Source: Melioribacteraceae bacterium (GTDB lineage: Bacteria > Bacteroidota > Ignavibacteria > Ignavibacteriales > Melioribacteraceae). Taken from it: a stretch of 64,000 nt of DNA. Shown here piece by piece: positions 8,018 through 17,531 of the stretch; within the stretch, counting starts at the first letter, position 1, and each line of letters starts with the position of its first letter. The position numbers and the translations under genes were made by a program. The notes beneath the pieces were generated by a model. The model was not told the DNA's origin. It saw nothing but the letters and a program-made list of their open reading frames with translations, and did not search any database. Location: assembly GCA_021739765.1 (NCBI GenBank), contig JAIPBD010000007.1:124001-188000 (forward strand). Reading direction: 5' to 3'.

Positions 8018-9313
8018 ATGTATTATAAAAATTTTATTAAAATTTTGATTGGTCTAATCCTTACATCTAATCTCTTTGGCGGGACACCATTATCAAAATC
8101 TGCTTCGAGTGCTAGATATCTATCGTTGAACGGATTGTTTATAGCTGGATACGATGGAGTAAATAGTCTCAGAATTAATCCAGCCGGATTAGCAAAATTA
8201 AGCGGCAAGGGATTTGAATATTCACTCTTTGGTATGCTATCTCAACGTGAATATGTTAAACCTGGAGCAATTTTACATAAGTCATTTAGGGATGAAGATA
8301 TTAGTTATAGTCTCGGGGCATACTGGAATCTTTCAGAAAATATAGTATTGGCTTTAGACTACAGTAATTCAATCGATTATAAAATTAATTGGCCTTTTGC
8401 GGTTTATATAGCCGGTGATTCAAGTTCGGCGATTCTTGCGTTTGATCATATGAATGAATATTCAACCACATCAATAAATCCGGCAATTGCAATTCAGTTC
8501 GGTGAGTTTTCCATCGGATTTACTCTTAATGCAATCAATATAAAACACATGCTTGCATTCTATCAAGGAAATAAAAATTGGGAAGCCAGTGAAACTGGAA
8601 TCGCAGCATATCAACTAAGAACCGAAGCAGAGGCTTGGGCGTTTGGCGGAACTTTAGGAATTCAAGGATCAATAAATGAAAAATTAAAATTTGGTGTATT
8701 TGTGAAAAGCGCAATTACTACAACCTTAGAAGGGAATTCTGAGAGCAGACTTTTTGCCGATCTAGATTCCACGGATTCAATATCGGATGTAAGCACAGAC
8801 TTTGAATCACCTTGGGTTCTTGGTGCCGGAATCATTTATGAATTAAATGAAAATCTTAACCTAAATGTTGATGCAGTTTATAAACTCTGGGGAAGCACAC
8901 AGGCATCCCAATCATATAATTATTCTAATCAACTATGGGAAAATCGACTATCTGGCGTTGATTCACTATCCGGTTATAAAGGAACAGATATTCCTTTGAA
9001 TTACGACAATGCATTTGAATTCGGAGTAGGTCTGGAATATGATACAAAATCAAACCTGGTATTAAGAATTGGTTACAAATACTCCCAATCCAAAAATACA
9101 GTTGCAACTTACAACTTTCTGAATCCATCAGTGGATGAACATTCGCTTTCATTGGGTATAGGATTTTGGTTTGAAGACCTTTATACAGATTTGGGAATTG
9201 TATACAACCGAGGAATTGAAAAAGAGATATCAGAAAATGAAAATTATTTCTTTCCCGGTCGTTTTAGCGGGGACTCGTATGTACCTAGTCTAAATATTCG
9301 GTATCAGTTTTAA
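8018..9313 (+). CDS. Outer-membrane beta-barrel transport protein, OMPP1/FadL-like
   Basis: About 431 residues from ATG 8018, chosen because the signal peptide 'MYYKNFIKILIGLILTSNLF' starts there; the frame is open upstream to 7952, and ATG 8000 is also possible. The mature N-terminus contains 'INPAGLAKL', the conserved Asn-Pro-Ala-Gly hatch motif of FadL/OMPP1-like and PorV-like proteins. Alternating beta strands ('FSIGFTLNAINI', 'LVLRIGYKYSQ') run to a C-terminal aromatic beta-signal 'LNIRYQF'. FadL relatives carry hydrophobic solutes, but in this operon between an ABC importer and a CBM9-like surface protein it may be an oligosaccharide channel. That substrate is inference. Confidence 0.82.
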   Translation: MYYKNFIKILIGLILTSNLFGGTPLSKSASSARYLSLNGLFIAGYDGVNSLRINPAGLAKLSGKGFEYSLFGMLSQREYVKPGAILHKSFRDEDISYSLGAYWNLSENIVLALDYSNSIDYKINWPFAVYIAGDSSSAILAFDHMNEYSTTSINPAIAIQFGEFSIGFTLNAINIKHMLAFYQGNKNWEASETGIAAYQLRTEAEAWAFGGTLGIQGSINEKLKFGVFVKSAITTTLEGNSESRLFADLDSTDSISDVSTDFESPWVLGAGIIYELNENLNLNVDAVYKLWGSTQASQSYNYSNQLWENRLSGVDSLSGYKGTDIPLNYDNAFEFGVGLEYDTKSNLVLRIGYKYSQSKNTVATYNFLNPSVDEHSLSLGIGFWFEDLYTDLGIVYNRGIEKEISENENYFFPGRFSGDSYVPSLNIRYQF

Positions 9314-9335
9314 TTTATAGCATTAGAGCTATAAA
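9314..9335 (+). other. Small hairpin in the leader of the CBM9-like gene
   Basis: TTTATAGC (9314-9321) and GCTATAAA (9328-9335) can pair around a six-base loop directly after the barrel gene's stop. No T-run follows, so it is not an intrinsic terminator. It may stabilise or process the mRNA ahead of the strong ribosome site at 9353-9360. Confidence 0.35.
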
Positions 9336-9352
9336 AACAATAGCAACAACAA

Positions 9353-9360
9353 AAAGGAGG
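9353..9360 (+). promoter_or_regulatory. Strong Shine-Dalgarno before the CBM9-like gene
   Basis: AAAGGAGG ends seven bases before ATG 9368. It is the best match to the anti-Shine-Dalgarno seen in this operon and suggests that the surface protein is translated at a high rate. Confidence 0.7.
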
Positions 9361-9367
9361 AAGTGCT

Positions 9368-11320
9368 ATGGGCAACTTGAACAAACACTATTTATGGATT
9401 CTTTTGCTGATTTTCTCAATTTCCACTACAGCTCAAGATTATGAAAGGCTGATGGTATCTGTTCCCAAAGTCGATTCAGGAGCTATCACAATTGATGGCG
9501 TAATGGATGAAGCGGAGTGGGAAACAGCTGGTAAAGCTGATCTGGTTACTAGCACCGGATATAATATTTGGGCAAATAAATATTACCGGGAATCATTAGC
9601 TGAACCTGAATTCGATGAACTATATGGAAGAATGCTCTGGAACAATGATACGCTTTATGTATTCATCCATATCGATGAGTTCGTAAATGATTCAACAGGA
9701 CTTTTCTTCAACGGTAAATGGGCTGCTGATCAATTATTCGTTTCAATATCAAATCAATTGGGAATTGAGATGAAAGGATGGTATGACGGAAATGGCTATG
9801 CCGCTCCTGAAGGTCCTTATCATCTATGGATATTAGGTGATCAAGTTACATTAAACGGTGGCGACACAACCTACGTTCCTGATGAATACAGAGGATGTCC
9901 GGAAGATTCATTGATGACTTCACCGGATCCATCACAATTCGTTCGCTCAGCAGTGAAAATTGATGAGACTAACGGTGTTATGGATGTTGAATTAGCGATT
10001 TACAATCCAAACGTAGCGGCTCAAGGTAAAATCGGATTCAATCTCGGTGGAAGTAATGGTTCACAAGCAGCATACGATGAATTTTTTGATGCTTATCAAT
10101 ATTACACATGGCAGCCGAGCGTTCCGAATGATCCATGGGCGGCACCTGCTGGAGCAGACCCTGGCTTTTATAATTTAGCATCATCGAGTCACTGGGCAAT
10201 CTTGTATTTTGAACCCGGTAATGATGATATTCTAAGAGAAGTGGTAGAAGTACCAAAGACTGATTCTGGTGCGGTTCAAATTGATGGTGTAATGTCTGAA
10301 GCAGCATGGGATAATGCAGGTGAAGTAAATCTTATTACAAGCACCGGTTACAATATATGGGCGAATAAATATTACAGGGAATCTTTGGCTGAGCCCGAAT
10401 TTGATGAATTATACGGCAAATTACTTTGGTATGAAGATACTCTTTACGTCTATATGCATATCGATGAATTTGTTAACGATTCAACCGGACTTTTCTTCAA
10501 TGGAAAGTGGTCGGCAGATCAACTTTTTGTTTCTCTCTCAAGTAATCTTGGACGAGACATGATGGGATGGTATGACGGAAATGGTTATGCTGCTCCCGGC
10601 GGACCTTATCATCTTTGGATTCTTGGTGAAGATGTTACTCTCAATGGTGGCGATACGACTTACATACCGGATATCTGGAGAAGTTGTCCCACAGATTCCC
10701 AAATGGTAGCTCCAGATCCAACTCAGTTTGGTCGTTATGCAGCAACAGTTGATCCCGCTACAGGAATATGGACAGTAGAAATGGCTATTTATAATCCTCA
10801 CGTGGCTTACCAATCTTCTATAGCATTTAATGTTGGTGGAAGTAATGGTTCACAAGCAGCATACGATGAGTTTTTTGATGCTTATCAATATTACACATGG
10901 CAGCCGAGTGTTCCAAATGATCCTTGGGCGGCACCTGCAGAAGCAGATCCAGGATTCTATAACTTGGCAAATTCCAGCAGATGGGCAATGTTGAATTTTG
11001 TTGATGAATTAACTGTGGGAGTAAATGATGAACTTGATAATTCACAAATTCCGACAAGGATTGAGTTGCAACAAAACTATCCAAACCCATTTAATCCAAC
11101 TACCACAATAACCTATAATATACCTGAAGCATCAAATGTTTCCATTAAAGTGTATGATGTTCTGGGCAAATTAGTTGCGAATTTGGTGGATAACCAAATG
11201 ATTGATGCCGGGGTCCATCAAGTTAATTGGAATGCAAAAAGTTTATCCAGTGGAATATATTTCTATGAGTTAAGAGTAGAAAATGTTGTTCAAACTAAAA
11301 AAATGATGTTACTAAAATAG
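9368..11320 (+). CDS. Duplicated CBM9-like surface glycan-binding protein with type IX sorting domain
   Basis: A 650-residue secreted protein: Sec signal about residues 1-22 (ending 'STTAQ'), two tandem CBM9-like domains (about 30-285 and 293-550), then a type A sorting domain from about 565 ('LQQNYPNPFNPTTTITYNI', ending 'KKMMLLK'). Each repeat opens with 'IDGVMDEAEWETA' or 'IDGVMSEAAWDNA', the usual first strand of carbohydrate-binding module family 9, and shares 'STGYNIWANKYYRESLAEPE' and 'GWYDGNGYAAP'. The offset is 263 residues. No catalytic domain is present. It is the last gene of the importer operon, with a strong ribosome site and a terminator after it. A surface oligosaccharide-capturing role is inferred. 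Confidence 0.85.
   Translation: MGNLNKHYLWILLLIFSISTTAQDYERLMVSVPKVDSGAITIDGVMDEAEWETAGKADLVTSTGYNIWANKYYRESLAEPEFDELYGRMLWNNDTLYVFIHIDEFVNDSTGLFFNGKWAADQLFVSISNQLGIEMKGWYDGNGYAAPEGPYHLWILGDQVTLNGGDTTYVPDEYRGCPEDSLMTSPDPSQFVRSAVKIDETNGVMDVELAIYNPNVAAQGKIGFNLGGSNGSQAAYDEFFDAYQYYTWQPSVPNDPWAAPAGADPGFYNLASSSHWAILYFEPGNDDILREVVEVPKTDSGAVQIDGVMSEAAWDNAGEVNLITSTGYNIWANKYYRESLAEPEFDELYGKLLWYEDTLYVYMHIDEFVNDSTGLFFNGKWSADQLFVSLSSNLGRDMMGWYDGNGYAAPGGPYHLWILGEDVTLNGGDTTYIPDIWRSCPTDSQMVAPDPTQFGRYAATVDPATGIWTVEMAIYNPHVAYQSSIAFNVGGSNGSQAAYDEFFDAYQYYTWQPSVPNDPWAAPAEADPGFYNLANSSRWAMLNFVDELTVGVNDELDNSQIPTRIELQQNYPNPFNPTTTITYNIPEASNVSIKVYDVLGKLVANLVDNQMIDAGVHQVNWNAKSLSSGIYFYELRVENVVQTKKMMLLK
10046..10149 (+). 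repeat. Near-identical internal DNA repeat, unit 1 (partner 10835-10938)
   Basis: This 104-bp stretch matches 10835-10938 at 100 of 104 bases. All four differences are silent third-position changes (gaa/gag, agc/agt, ccg/cca, cca/cct). Neighbouring parts of the two domain copies are clearly more diverged, so the block looks recently homogenised or strongly constrained. Confidence 0.85.
10835..10938 (+). repeat. Near-identical internal DNA repeat, unit 2 (partner 10046-10149)
   Basis: Second copy of the 104-bp block, 789 bp downstream in the same frame. It encodes the end of CBM9-like domain 2, including 'GGSNGSQAAYDEFFDAYQYY' and the following 'TWQPSVPNDPWAAPA'. Confidence 0.85.
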
Positions 11321-11329
11321 AATAGAACG

Positions 11330-11363
11330 GGACACAGTACGAAAGTACTGTGTCCATTTTTTC
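11330..11363 (+). terminator. Intrinsic terminator closing the first operon
   Basis: GGACACAGTAC (11330-11340) pairs perfectly with GTACTGTGTCC (11345-11355) across a GAAA tetraloop and is followed by ATTTTTT. The 11-bp stem, stable GNRA-type loop and T-run make this the clearest terminator in the window. Confidence 0.93.
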
Positions 11364-11384
11364 CCGAATTTTGGATATAAAGAA

Positions 11385-12344
11385 ATGAAAATGAAAGCTG
11401 CTTTATTGCACGGAGCTCATGATTGGCGAATAGAAGAAATCGATTCGCCGGTAAACAATGATGATGAGTTGTTGATTTCGATCAGAGCTTGTGGTGTATG
11501 TCATTCGGAATTGCATCAATGGGATGAGAAAATACCAACATTGGATTACCCCCGCTTTATCGGACATGAAGCCGCCGGAATTGTTAAACAATCCGGTAAT
11601 AATATTAAAAAGTTTAAAAATGGCGATAGAGTCGGAATCTGGATTTTCGGCAAAGGTTTTGCCGAAGAAGTAACAGTTAAGGAAGAACAAGTTTTTCCAC
11701 TCGCTGATGATATCTCATTTGAGGAAGGTGCACTTGCCGAACCGATTTCATGCACAACTAATGCTCTTTTGAAAACCAATTTACAACTCTCCGATACTGT
11801 GGCGCTAGTCGGTACTGGTTTTATGGGTTTAATACTCTTGCAGCAATTGAAGCATCAAGGAGTCTCAAAAATTATTGCCATCGATGTGCGAGATGAGATT
11901 CTTGAAAAATGCGGACAATTAGGCGCAGAATATATCCTCAATCCAATGAAAGTAGATGTAGCCAGAGAAATTAAAGAATTAACCGACGGCAGAGGGGTAG
12001 ATGCTGCATTTGAGGTTGGAGGCGTGCAAGGCACTCTTGATTTGGTTCCCCAAATTACGAGAATGGAAGGTAAGGTTGTGATTTTTGGTTATCATCCTGG
12101 CAAAAGGATTATTAATGATCTTGGTTACTGGAACTGGATGGCTTTCGATATCATTAACGGACACTTCCGTAATATGGAAACCATTTTAGATGGTGCAAGA
12201 AGAGGAATGGATATGGTAAATACAAAAAAAATAGATATGAATACTCTCATAACGCATAAATATAAGCTTGATGAAATTGAAGAAGCTTTTTCGGCTGCCA
12301 AATATAAACCGGATGGTTTTATAAAATCGGTTATCACTATTTAA
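11385..12344 (+). CDS. Zinc-type medium-chain dehydrogenase (sugar/polyol dehydrogenase-like)
   Basis: A 319-residue NAD(P)-dependent MDR oxidoreductase. The GroES-like N-terminal half has the probable catalytic zinc ligands Cys39 ('ACGVCHSELHQW') and His61-Glu62 ('FIGHEAAG'). The Rossmann half has 'VALVGTGFMGLILLQQ'. The four-cysteine structural zinc lobe of classical alcohol dehydrogenases is absent and the protein is about 30 residues short, as in some sugar-dehydrogenase branches. It starts only 22 bp after the preceding terminator, with no obvious promoter, and 42 bp before the TonB receptor gene. Oxidation of a sugar or polyol is plausible; the substrate is not determined. Confidence 0.85.
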   Translation: MKMKAALLHGAHDWRIEEIDSPVNNDDELLISIRACGVCHSELHQWDEKIPTLDYPRFIGHEAAGIVKQSGNNIKKFKNGDRVGIWIFGKGFAEEVTVKEEQVFPLADDISFEEGALAEPISCTTNALLKTNLQLSDTVALVGTGFMGLILLQQLKHQGVSKIIAIDVRDEILEKCGQLGAEYILNPMKVDVAREIKELTDGRGVDAAFEVGGVQGTLDLVPQITRMEGKVVIFGYHPGKRIINDLGYWNWMAFDIINGHFRNMETILDGARRGMDMVNTKKIDMNTLITHKYKLDEIEEAFSAAKYKPDGFIKSVITI

Positions 12345-12385
12345 AATAAATTATCAGTTAATCAAAATAAACTGATGGAACTACA

Positions 12386-15277
12386 ATGAATATAATTGAT
12401 AGTAACAAAGTCAATCTAATTAGAAATTATTTAATTATTCTTTGCATTCTTTTCCCTGCAAATTTTCTTTTAGCCAATAGTGGGAAAATATCCGGGAAAA
12501 TAATTGATGCCGAATTCGGCTCACCTCTTCCTGGAGTTAATGTTGTAATTGTTGATGATGATTTCGGTGCAGCTTCCGATATGGAAGGTGATTACTTTAT
12601 CTTGAACATTCCTCCGGGTAAATATGATTTGAAATTCTCAATGGTTGGTTATAAAACCATCATAATGCGAGATGTCGAGGTAAGCAGTAATCACACAACA
12701 ATAATTAATGTTGAACTTGAAGCAACAATTTTAGAGGTTGGTGAAGAAGTCGTTGTTATGGCAAACAGACCGCTCGTGGAAAAAGATCAAACTTCGACCC
12801 GTCACTTTGTAAATGCAAAAGAAATTTCATCACGACCGGCTCAGCAATTAACAGAAATATTAAACACTCTGCCCGGTATTGACCAAAATGCAGGCGGTGA
12901 ATTGGTTGTCAGAAGAGGTTCACTCGATCAAGTTTCATTTTTGATTGATGGTATAAGAGCCAGAAATCCACTCGATTTTGAACCTTACACAAACATTAAC
13001 TTAACATCAATTCAAGAATTAGAAATTATAACCGGCGGTTTTAATGCTGAATATGGTGAAGCAAGATCAGGTGTTTTTAATATTGTTACGAAAGATGGAA
13101 CCGATAATCTTCAGTTTTATGCCGAAGTAAGATGGACTCCTGCGGGACTGAGACACTGGGGAACTGCATTCTACGATTACTCAACCACAAGATATTGGGA
13201 GAATACTCACGCCCGTCATCAGCAGTGGTGGGTTGATCATCCGGATCAATGGGTCGATCCGACCGGAATACCAGGCAATGATCCAAATAGCTCTTGGACT
13301 CCAGAAGAGGCCTATCAAGATTACATGAATACGCATCAACCTTTAAACGATTATACAGATAGATCGGGATACCAGACCGAAATTTCTTTAGGAGGGCCGA
13401 TGCCATTCAATAACATGTACTTTTTCTTTTCAGGAAAATTTAGAACTCAGCCACCAGTTACGGGAAATAGCTATAGAGAAAAAGGATCTTGGGTTGACGG
13501 TACAGGCAAAATCACTTACAGAGCTATGAAAAATTTTAAATTTATGCTATCCGGATTTTATGGTGAGGCTAATACAAATCCGGGAATGGAATATATGAAC
13601 AGTGGTTGGGTTTTTGGGCATGGATTGGAGAACAAGTATGCTCATTATGATTTTGATGGCTATCCCGAAAGCAACATTAATGGTCAAACATTTCAGTTTA
13701 CACACGTGCTCAGCCAAAGCACTTTTTACGAATTGAAATTGAACCGCGTTTTTAGATACAGAAGTACATCGGTTTTTCCAGGGGATGAACTTGGTTGGGA
13801 AGAAGGTGTGCCTGTCTCTGATCGATTAAGAGCTTACGATGAATTTGGCAATCCGGTACCCGGTGGATTCAGCAACTTGATTGGATTACATACAACAGGT
13901 TATTTCTATAGAGGTAACGACGAAAACTTGGACTGGACTCTCTCGGGCGATTACACAAGCCAAATCAATAAAAGCTGGCAGTTAAAAGCTGGTGTAGATT
14001 TTACATATTACACGCTTAACCGTTTTCAGGAAGCAAAAGCATTCACTGCGATTGAAGATAAAACCTATAATCCGTTTGAAGGAAATTTATATGCACAAAG
14101 CAAACTCGAATTCGAAGGCTTAATTATTAACGTAGGGTTTAGATATGATTTCTACAATCCTAACGACAGAAAATTTTTAGATGTTTACGATCCATTCGAT
14201 GTTTATACCGCGCTTGAAAATGGAAGGGAGCCGGAACCGGTAACTATGGAAACAGAAACTTTTGGACAATTTTCACCGCGTCTTGGAATCTCACATCCAA
14301 TAACAGAAAATTCTGTATTGCACTTTTCCTATGGGCACTTTTTTCAAAGAGCAGCTTTCGGAAACTATGGCGAAGGAACCGGCGGTGATGCAGACGGGCA
14401 AGCAGTTAGCGGGATTTTGAATACTTATGTAGTTGAATCTGATGCAGGTTATAATATTCCCTACAATTTGGGAAATAGAGACCTCAAACCAAGAAAAACA
14501 GTTGCATACGAACTTGGTATCGAACAAAACGTCGGGGGAATAGTCGCCGATATTACCGCATACTACAAAGATATAACAAACACGATTAGATCAATAACAG
14601 TAATTACTCGTTCAGGCGGAAGATACTTAACCACCGGGAACGGCGATTACGGTGATGCTAAGGGGATTGAAATCTCAATCCGAAAACCTCTTACCGGCTT
14701 ATGGGGTGGATACCTAAATTACTCATGGAGCACTGGAATTGCAGGCAGATCTGGTGACCCGGATGTTATTGCCCCGCCAGAATCAGATATTCAAGTTACC
14801 CGTGTGCAGGATGTGGGCGATTTCATCTTATATGATCCGGCCAGATTGAAATTCGGATTAACATTTTTTATTCCCCGGGATGTATCATTCATGGGCGGTA
14901 TATTCTCAAACACACAAATTGCATTAGATTATCAAGTCTATTTCCCACATGAGAGAATTGCCAGCCATGTATTTTCTGATGCCGGAATGCAATATATCCG
15001 AACTGCTGATAAAAATGCCGACCTAAGAATTAGAAAAGAATTTGATTTCGGATTTATTCGGCCTGCATTTTTTATCGAAGTAAGAAATTTATTCAATGAT
15101 ACATGGGCGAATCTTGATGCGGTTAAATCATCATCGCCGGAAGACAGGGTAAGATTCATTAATTCGGGATTTTCTACATTTCCTGATACCAAAACAAATG
15201 GTGCACCTTTTCCCGATGTAATCCAGTACAGAAACCTACCGCGCACAATAACGTTCGGTCTGGTAATTCAATTGTAA
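12386..15277 (+). CDS. TonB-dependent outer-membrane receptor with carboxypeptidase-regulatory-like N-terminal domain
   Basis: A 963-residue receptor. A signal peptide (about 1-31, 'LIILCILFPANFLLANS') is followed by a CarboxypepD_reg-like domain ('GKISGKIIDAEFGSPLPGVN', 'PPGKYDLKFSMVGYKT'), a plug ('RPAQQLTEILNTLPGI', 'VRRGSLDQVSFLIDGIRARN', 'IITGGFNAEYGEARSGVFNI') and a 22-strand-type barrel ending 'RTITFGLVIQL'. Such receptors use the TonB energy chain to take up large ligands. The N-terminal extension is typical of SusC-like and related receptors, but no SusD gene follows. Instead an FnIII/sorting-domain protein and a PorV/PorQ protein come next, within 26 bp and with overlap. Uptake of oligosaccharide is inferred from the surroundings. 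Confidence 0.92.
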   Translation: MNIIDSNKVNLIRNYLIILCILFPANFLLANSGKISGKIIDAEFGSPLPGVNVVIVDDDFGAASDMEGDYFILNIPPGKYDLKFSMVGYKTIIMRDVEVSSNHTTIINVELEATILEVGEEVVVMANRPLVEKDQTSTRHFVNAKEISSRPAQQLTEILNTLPGIDQNAGGELVVRRGSLDQVSFLIDGIRARNPLDFEPYTNINLTSIQELEIITGGFNAEYGEARSGVFNIVTKDGTDNLQFYAEVRWTPAGLRHWGTAFYDYSTTRYWENTHARHQQWWVDHPDQWVDPTGIPGNDPNSSWTPEEAYQDYMNTHQPLNDYTDRSGYQTEISLGGPMPFNNMYFFFSGKFRTQPPVTGNSYREKGSWVDGTGKITYRAMKNFKFMLSGFYGEANTNPGMEYMNSGWVFGHGLENKYAHYDFDGYPESNINGQTFQFTHVLSQSTFYELKLNRVFRYRSTSVFPGDELGWEEGVPVSDRLRAYDEFGNPVPGGFSNLIGLHTTGYFYRGNDENLDWTLSGDYTSQINKSWQLKAGVDFTYYTLNRFQEAKAFTAIEDKTYNPFEGNLYAQSKLEFEGLIINVGFRYDFYNPNDRKFLDVYDPFDVYTALENGREPEPVTMETETFGQFSPRLGISHPITENSVLHFSYGHFFQRAAFGNYGEGTGGDADGQAVSGILNTYVVESDAGYNIPYNLGNRDLKPRKTVAYELGIEQNVGGIVADITAYYKDITNTIRSITVITRSGGRYLTTGNGDYGDAKGIEISIRKPLTGLWGGYLNYSWSTGIAGRSGDPDVIAPPESDIQVTRVQDVGDFILYDPARLKFGLTFFIPRDVSFMGGIFSNTQIALDYQVYFPHERIASHVFSDAGMQYIRTADKNADLRIRKEFDFGFIRPAFFIEVRNLFNDTWANLDAVKSSSPEDRVRFINSGFSTFPDTKTNGAPFPDVIQYRNLPRTITFGLVIQL

Positions 15278-15303
15278 TCTGATAAAAAGAAGCGATCAAA
15301 GTT

Positions 15304-17487
15304 ATGAAAAAACTAAATAGCGCAATATTCATTATACTTTTATTCTGTTCTCTCGAAACTAACTATGCTCAGAATATTTCCGGAACACACACCAGAGGTA
15401 AACTCTGGGAAACTATTTATAATTATGGATTTATTGGGGACCCGGGTGCTTGGGATTATTTGCAAGTTACCGGAATTGGTTTCTATCCGGGTTTCTCGGG
15501 TTATACATTCCCGACGGATGAGTTTCAAGCTAATGGATTTATTACGGATGCTAATTTCCATAATTTTAGAACTGGACCATGGATTATCGCAAAAGATGCT
15601 CAAACATTGGTACCTCCGGCTTTTACGCCAGAAACAAAAGATTTCCTTTTGTACCATGCCTCTTTAGCAACCGGAGACATGGGAGTTCAAACAAATATTC
15701 CACCATTTCAATCAACGGATAACTTTGTTGAGTCTGCCAATTTTGATCCTCTTTTCCCAGAAGAGGTAAACTATACAACTTTTCATACTGCTACTGGAGT
15801 TACGGTAAAGCAAAGGTCAATGGCTTGGAGTTTCCCAGGATATGACGATTTCATTATTTACGATTATGTTTACAAGAATACTGGCAAAATAGCTCTTCCC
15901 TCAGTTAATCAAGTCATGGATTTAGAGCAAACACTTGATGAGGTTTGGTTTGTATTTCACAGTGGGATTCAGGTATCCACCAAAGGAAGAATCAATTTTC
16001 ATTATGATTCGGATTTTCTCTCGTCAACTGCTCCGGCTGGAAGTTTCGGTTGGCATCCCGGGGGCGGATATACCGATTATTATGCTGTTGAGAATGACGC
16101 AGTCGATGGAAAAGGATTGCTCTATTATAGTCGAGATTACAATGGAGGATCTGAACCCGTCCCCTGGAATCAACATGGTGTAAAAAGTAATTGGCAGGAT
16201 TTATTGAGTATCAAACCTGAATGGGGTGTTGAATTACAAGATCCTTCGGCATTTGGTTTTGTTTTCTTGTACAGAACTCCACCTCCGGGTTCAAATGGGG
16301 ATCCTTTTGATGCTGACCCGACTCATTTTAATATTTATAGTGATGAAGGTGATAAATTTGGAGGCAAAACTGTTGATTTTGAAGGATTTGGTTTAACTAC
16401 TTTTAGTCAGGAAGAAATCTATCAATTCGCAACTCATGACTACCGTCCTAATAATAGCGGAAGAAATTATAATTGGTACACTAGCTCTTTTGGACCATAC
16501 ACTCTCGCACCGGGCGATTCGGTACGAATAATTGTCGCCGAGGTTGCAGGAGTAATGGACTTATGGGATGTGATTATGGGTGATCCAAACGGAAATTATC
16601 CCGACAGCACAATTTCTGCAATTAGAAGGAATACACAAGCAGCGAGAAATGCAATTCAATGGGGAGTTGGTGCAACTGTAAACGGTATAAAGATAGCTGC
16701 TGATGTACCCGAATCTCCACCTGCTCCGACGTGCGTAGCCCGAAATGCTTCAATCGGGCAAGATTCGGCTATTATTGCTATTCAATGGAATAAATTGGCA
16801 GAAGAGGTCGAATTTGTTGATGGATCGGGAAGTGTATTTTTCGATGGTGCATTTGATTTGGATGGTTACAGAGTTTACAGAGGCATCGATAAACGTGGAA
16901 TCTGGGAATTAATAGAAGATATCCCTCGCGCTGAATTTGGTAAATATTATAATGCCGAAGCAGAGATGTACGAATTTAGAGATACAGGCTTACAATTTGG
17001 ATTCGAGTATTATTACTATGTTCAGGCTTATAATCAGGAACCTGGTGACTGGACGTCTGCTAACGGAACTTTAGTTGAAAATTTGCCTGAGTTAGCCAGC
17101 TCGGATAAGAATAGAACACCGCTAACAGCTGCGCGTCCAGGTCCAATTGATTTAAATACAAAAAGTTGGGATGTTTTTGTAGCACCAAATCCATATATCG
17201 AAGGAGATCCAAATCATAGCTTTGGTGAACCAACTCCAAGAAAAATTGAATTCCGAAATTTACCTGAATCAGCCACAATAAAAATATACAATCTTTCTGG
17301 TGATTTAGTTCGCACACTGGACCACGGTCCGGATGATTTGGGGAATTTAAGTGGAAGCGCCGTATGGGATCAAAGGTCTGATTCTGGGCTGCTTGTTTCA
17401 CCGGGATTATACGTCTATGTAGTCCGATCAAATACCGAGGGAACTAGTGGAGAAAAAACTTCGGGTAAATTTATGATAATAAGATGA
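15304..17487 (+). CDS. Secreted FnIII-containing protein with C-terminal sorting-like domain, partner of the TonB receptor
   Basis: A 727-residue exported protein that I cannot place in a family with a known activity. The Sec signal covers about residues 1-23 ('FIILLFCSLETNYAQ'). Residues about 24-470 are an uncharacterised beta-rich region ('GDPGAWDYLQVTGIGFYPG'). Residues about 475-600 look FnIII-like ('FDLDGYRVYRGIDKRGIWEL', 'YYYYVQAYNQEPGDW'). The last 90 residues resemble a FlgD/type IX sorting domain ('VAPNPYIEGD', 'ATIKIYNLSGDLVRTLD', 'SPGLYVYVV', 'SGKFMIIR'). It starts 26 bp after the receptor gene and its TGA overlaps the upstream end of the PorV/PorQ frame. By position it occupies the SusD slot, but it shows no SusD features. 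Confidence 0.75.
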   Translation: MKKLNSAIFIILLFCSLETNYAQNISGTHTRGKLWETIYNYGFIGDPGAWDYLQVTGIGFYPGFSGYTFPTDEFQANGFITDANFHNFRTGPWIIAKDAQTLVPPAFTPETKDFLLYHASLATGDMGVQTNIPPFQSTDNFVESANFDPLFPEEVNYTTFHTATGVTVKQRSMAWSFPGYDDFIIYDYVYKNTGKIALPSVNQVMDLEQTLDEVWFVFHSGIQVSTKGRINFHYDSDFLSSTAPAGSFGWHPGGGYTDYYAVENDAVDGKGLLYYSRDYNGGSEPVPWNQHGVKSNWQDLLSIKPEWGVELQDPSAFGFVFLYRTPPPGSNGDPFDADPTHFNIYSDEGDKFGGKTVDFEGFGLTTFSQEEIYQFATHDYRPNNSGRNYNWYTSSFGPYTLAPGDSVRIIVAEVAGVMDLWDVIMGDPNGNYPDSTISAIRRNTQAARNAIQWGVGATVNGIKIAADVPESPPAPTCVARNASIGQDSAIIAIQWNKLAEEVEFVDGSGSVFFDGAFDLDGYRVYRGIDKRGIWELIEDIPRAEFGKYYNAEAEMYEFRDTGLQFGFEYYYYVQAYNQEPGDWTSANGTLVENLPELASSDKNRTPLTAARPGPIDLNTKSWDVFVAPNPYIEGDPNHSFGEPTPRKIEFRNLPESATIKIYNLSGDLVRTLDHGPDDLGNLSGSAVWDQRSDSGLLVSPGLYVYVVRSNTEGTSGEKTSGKFMIIR

Positions 17488-17531
17488 TTCAATACGCGGA
17501 AGAAAAAAGTAATAAGCGGAGGATAAAAGTT

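Noticed and set aside
13086-13406. 106-codon frame on the - strand within the TonB receptor gene
   Set aside because: Antisense shadow of a well-supported receptor; no start context and no motif.
15304-17487. SusD-like protein after the TonB receptor
   Set aside because: No lipobox, no TPR-like helices and no SusD motifs; the protein is beta-rich with FnIII and sorting-like parts.
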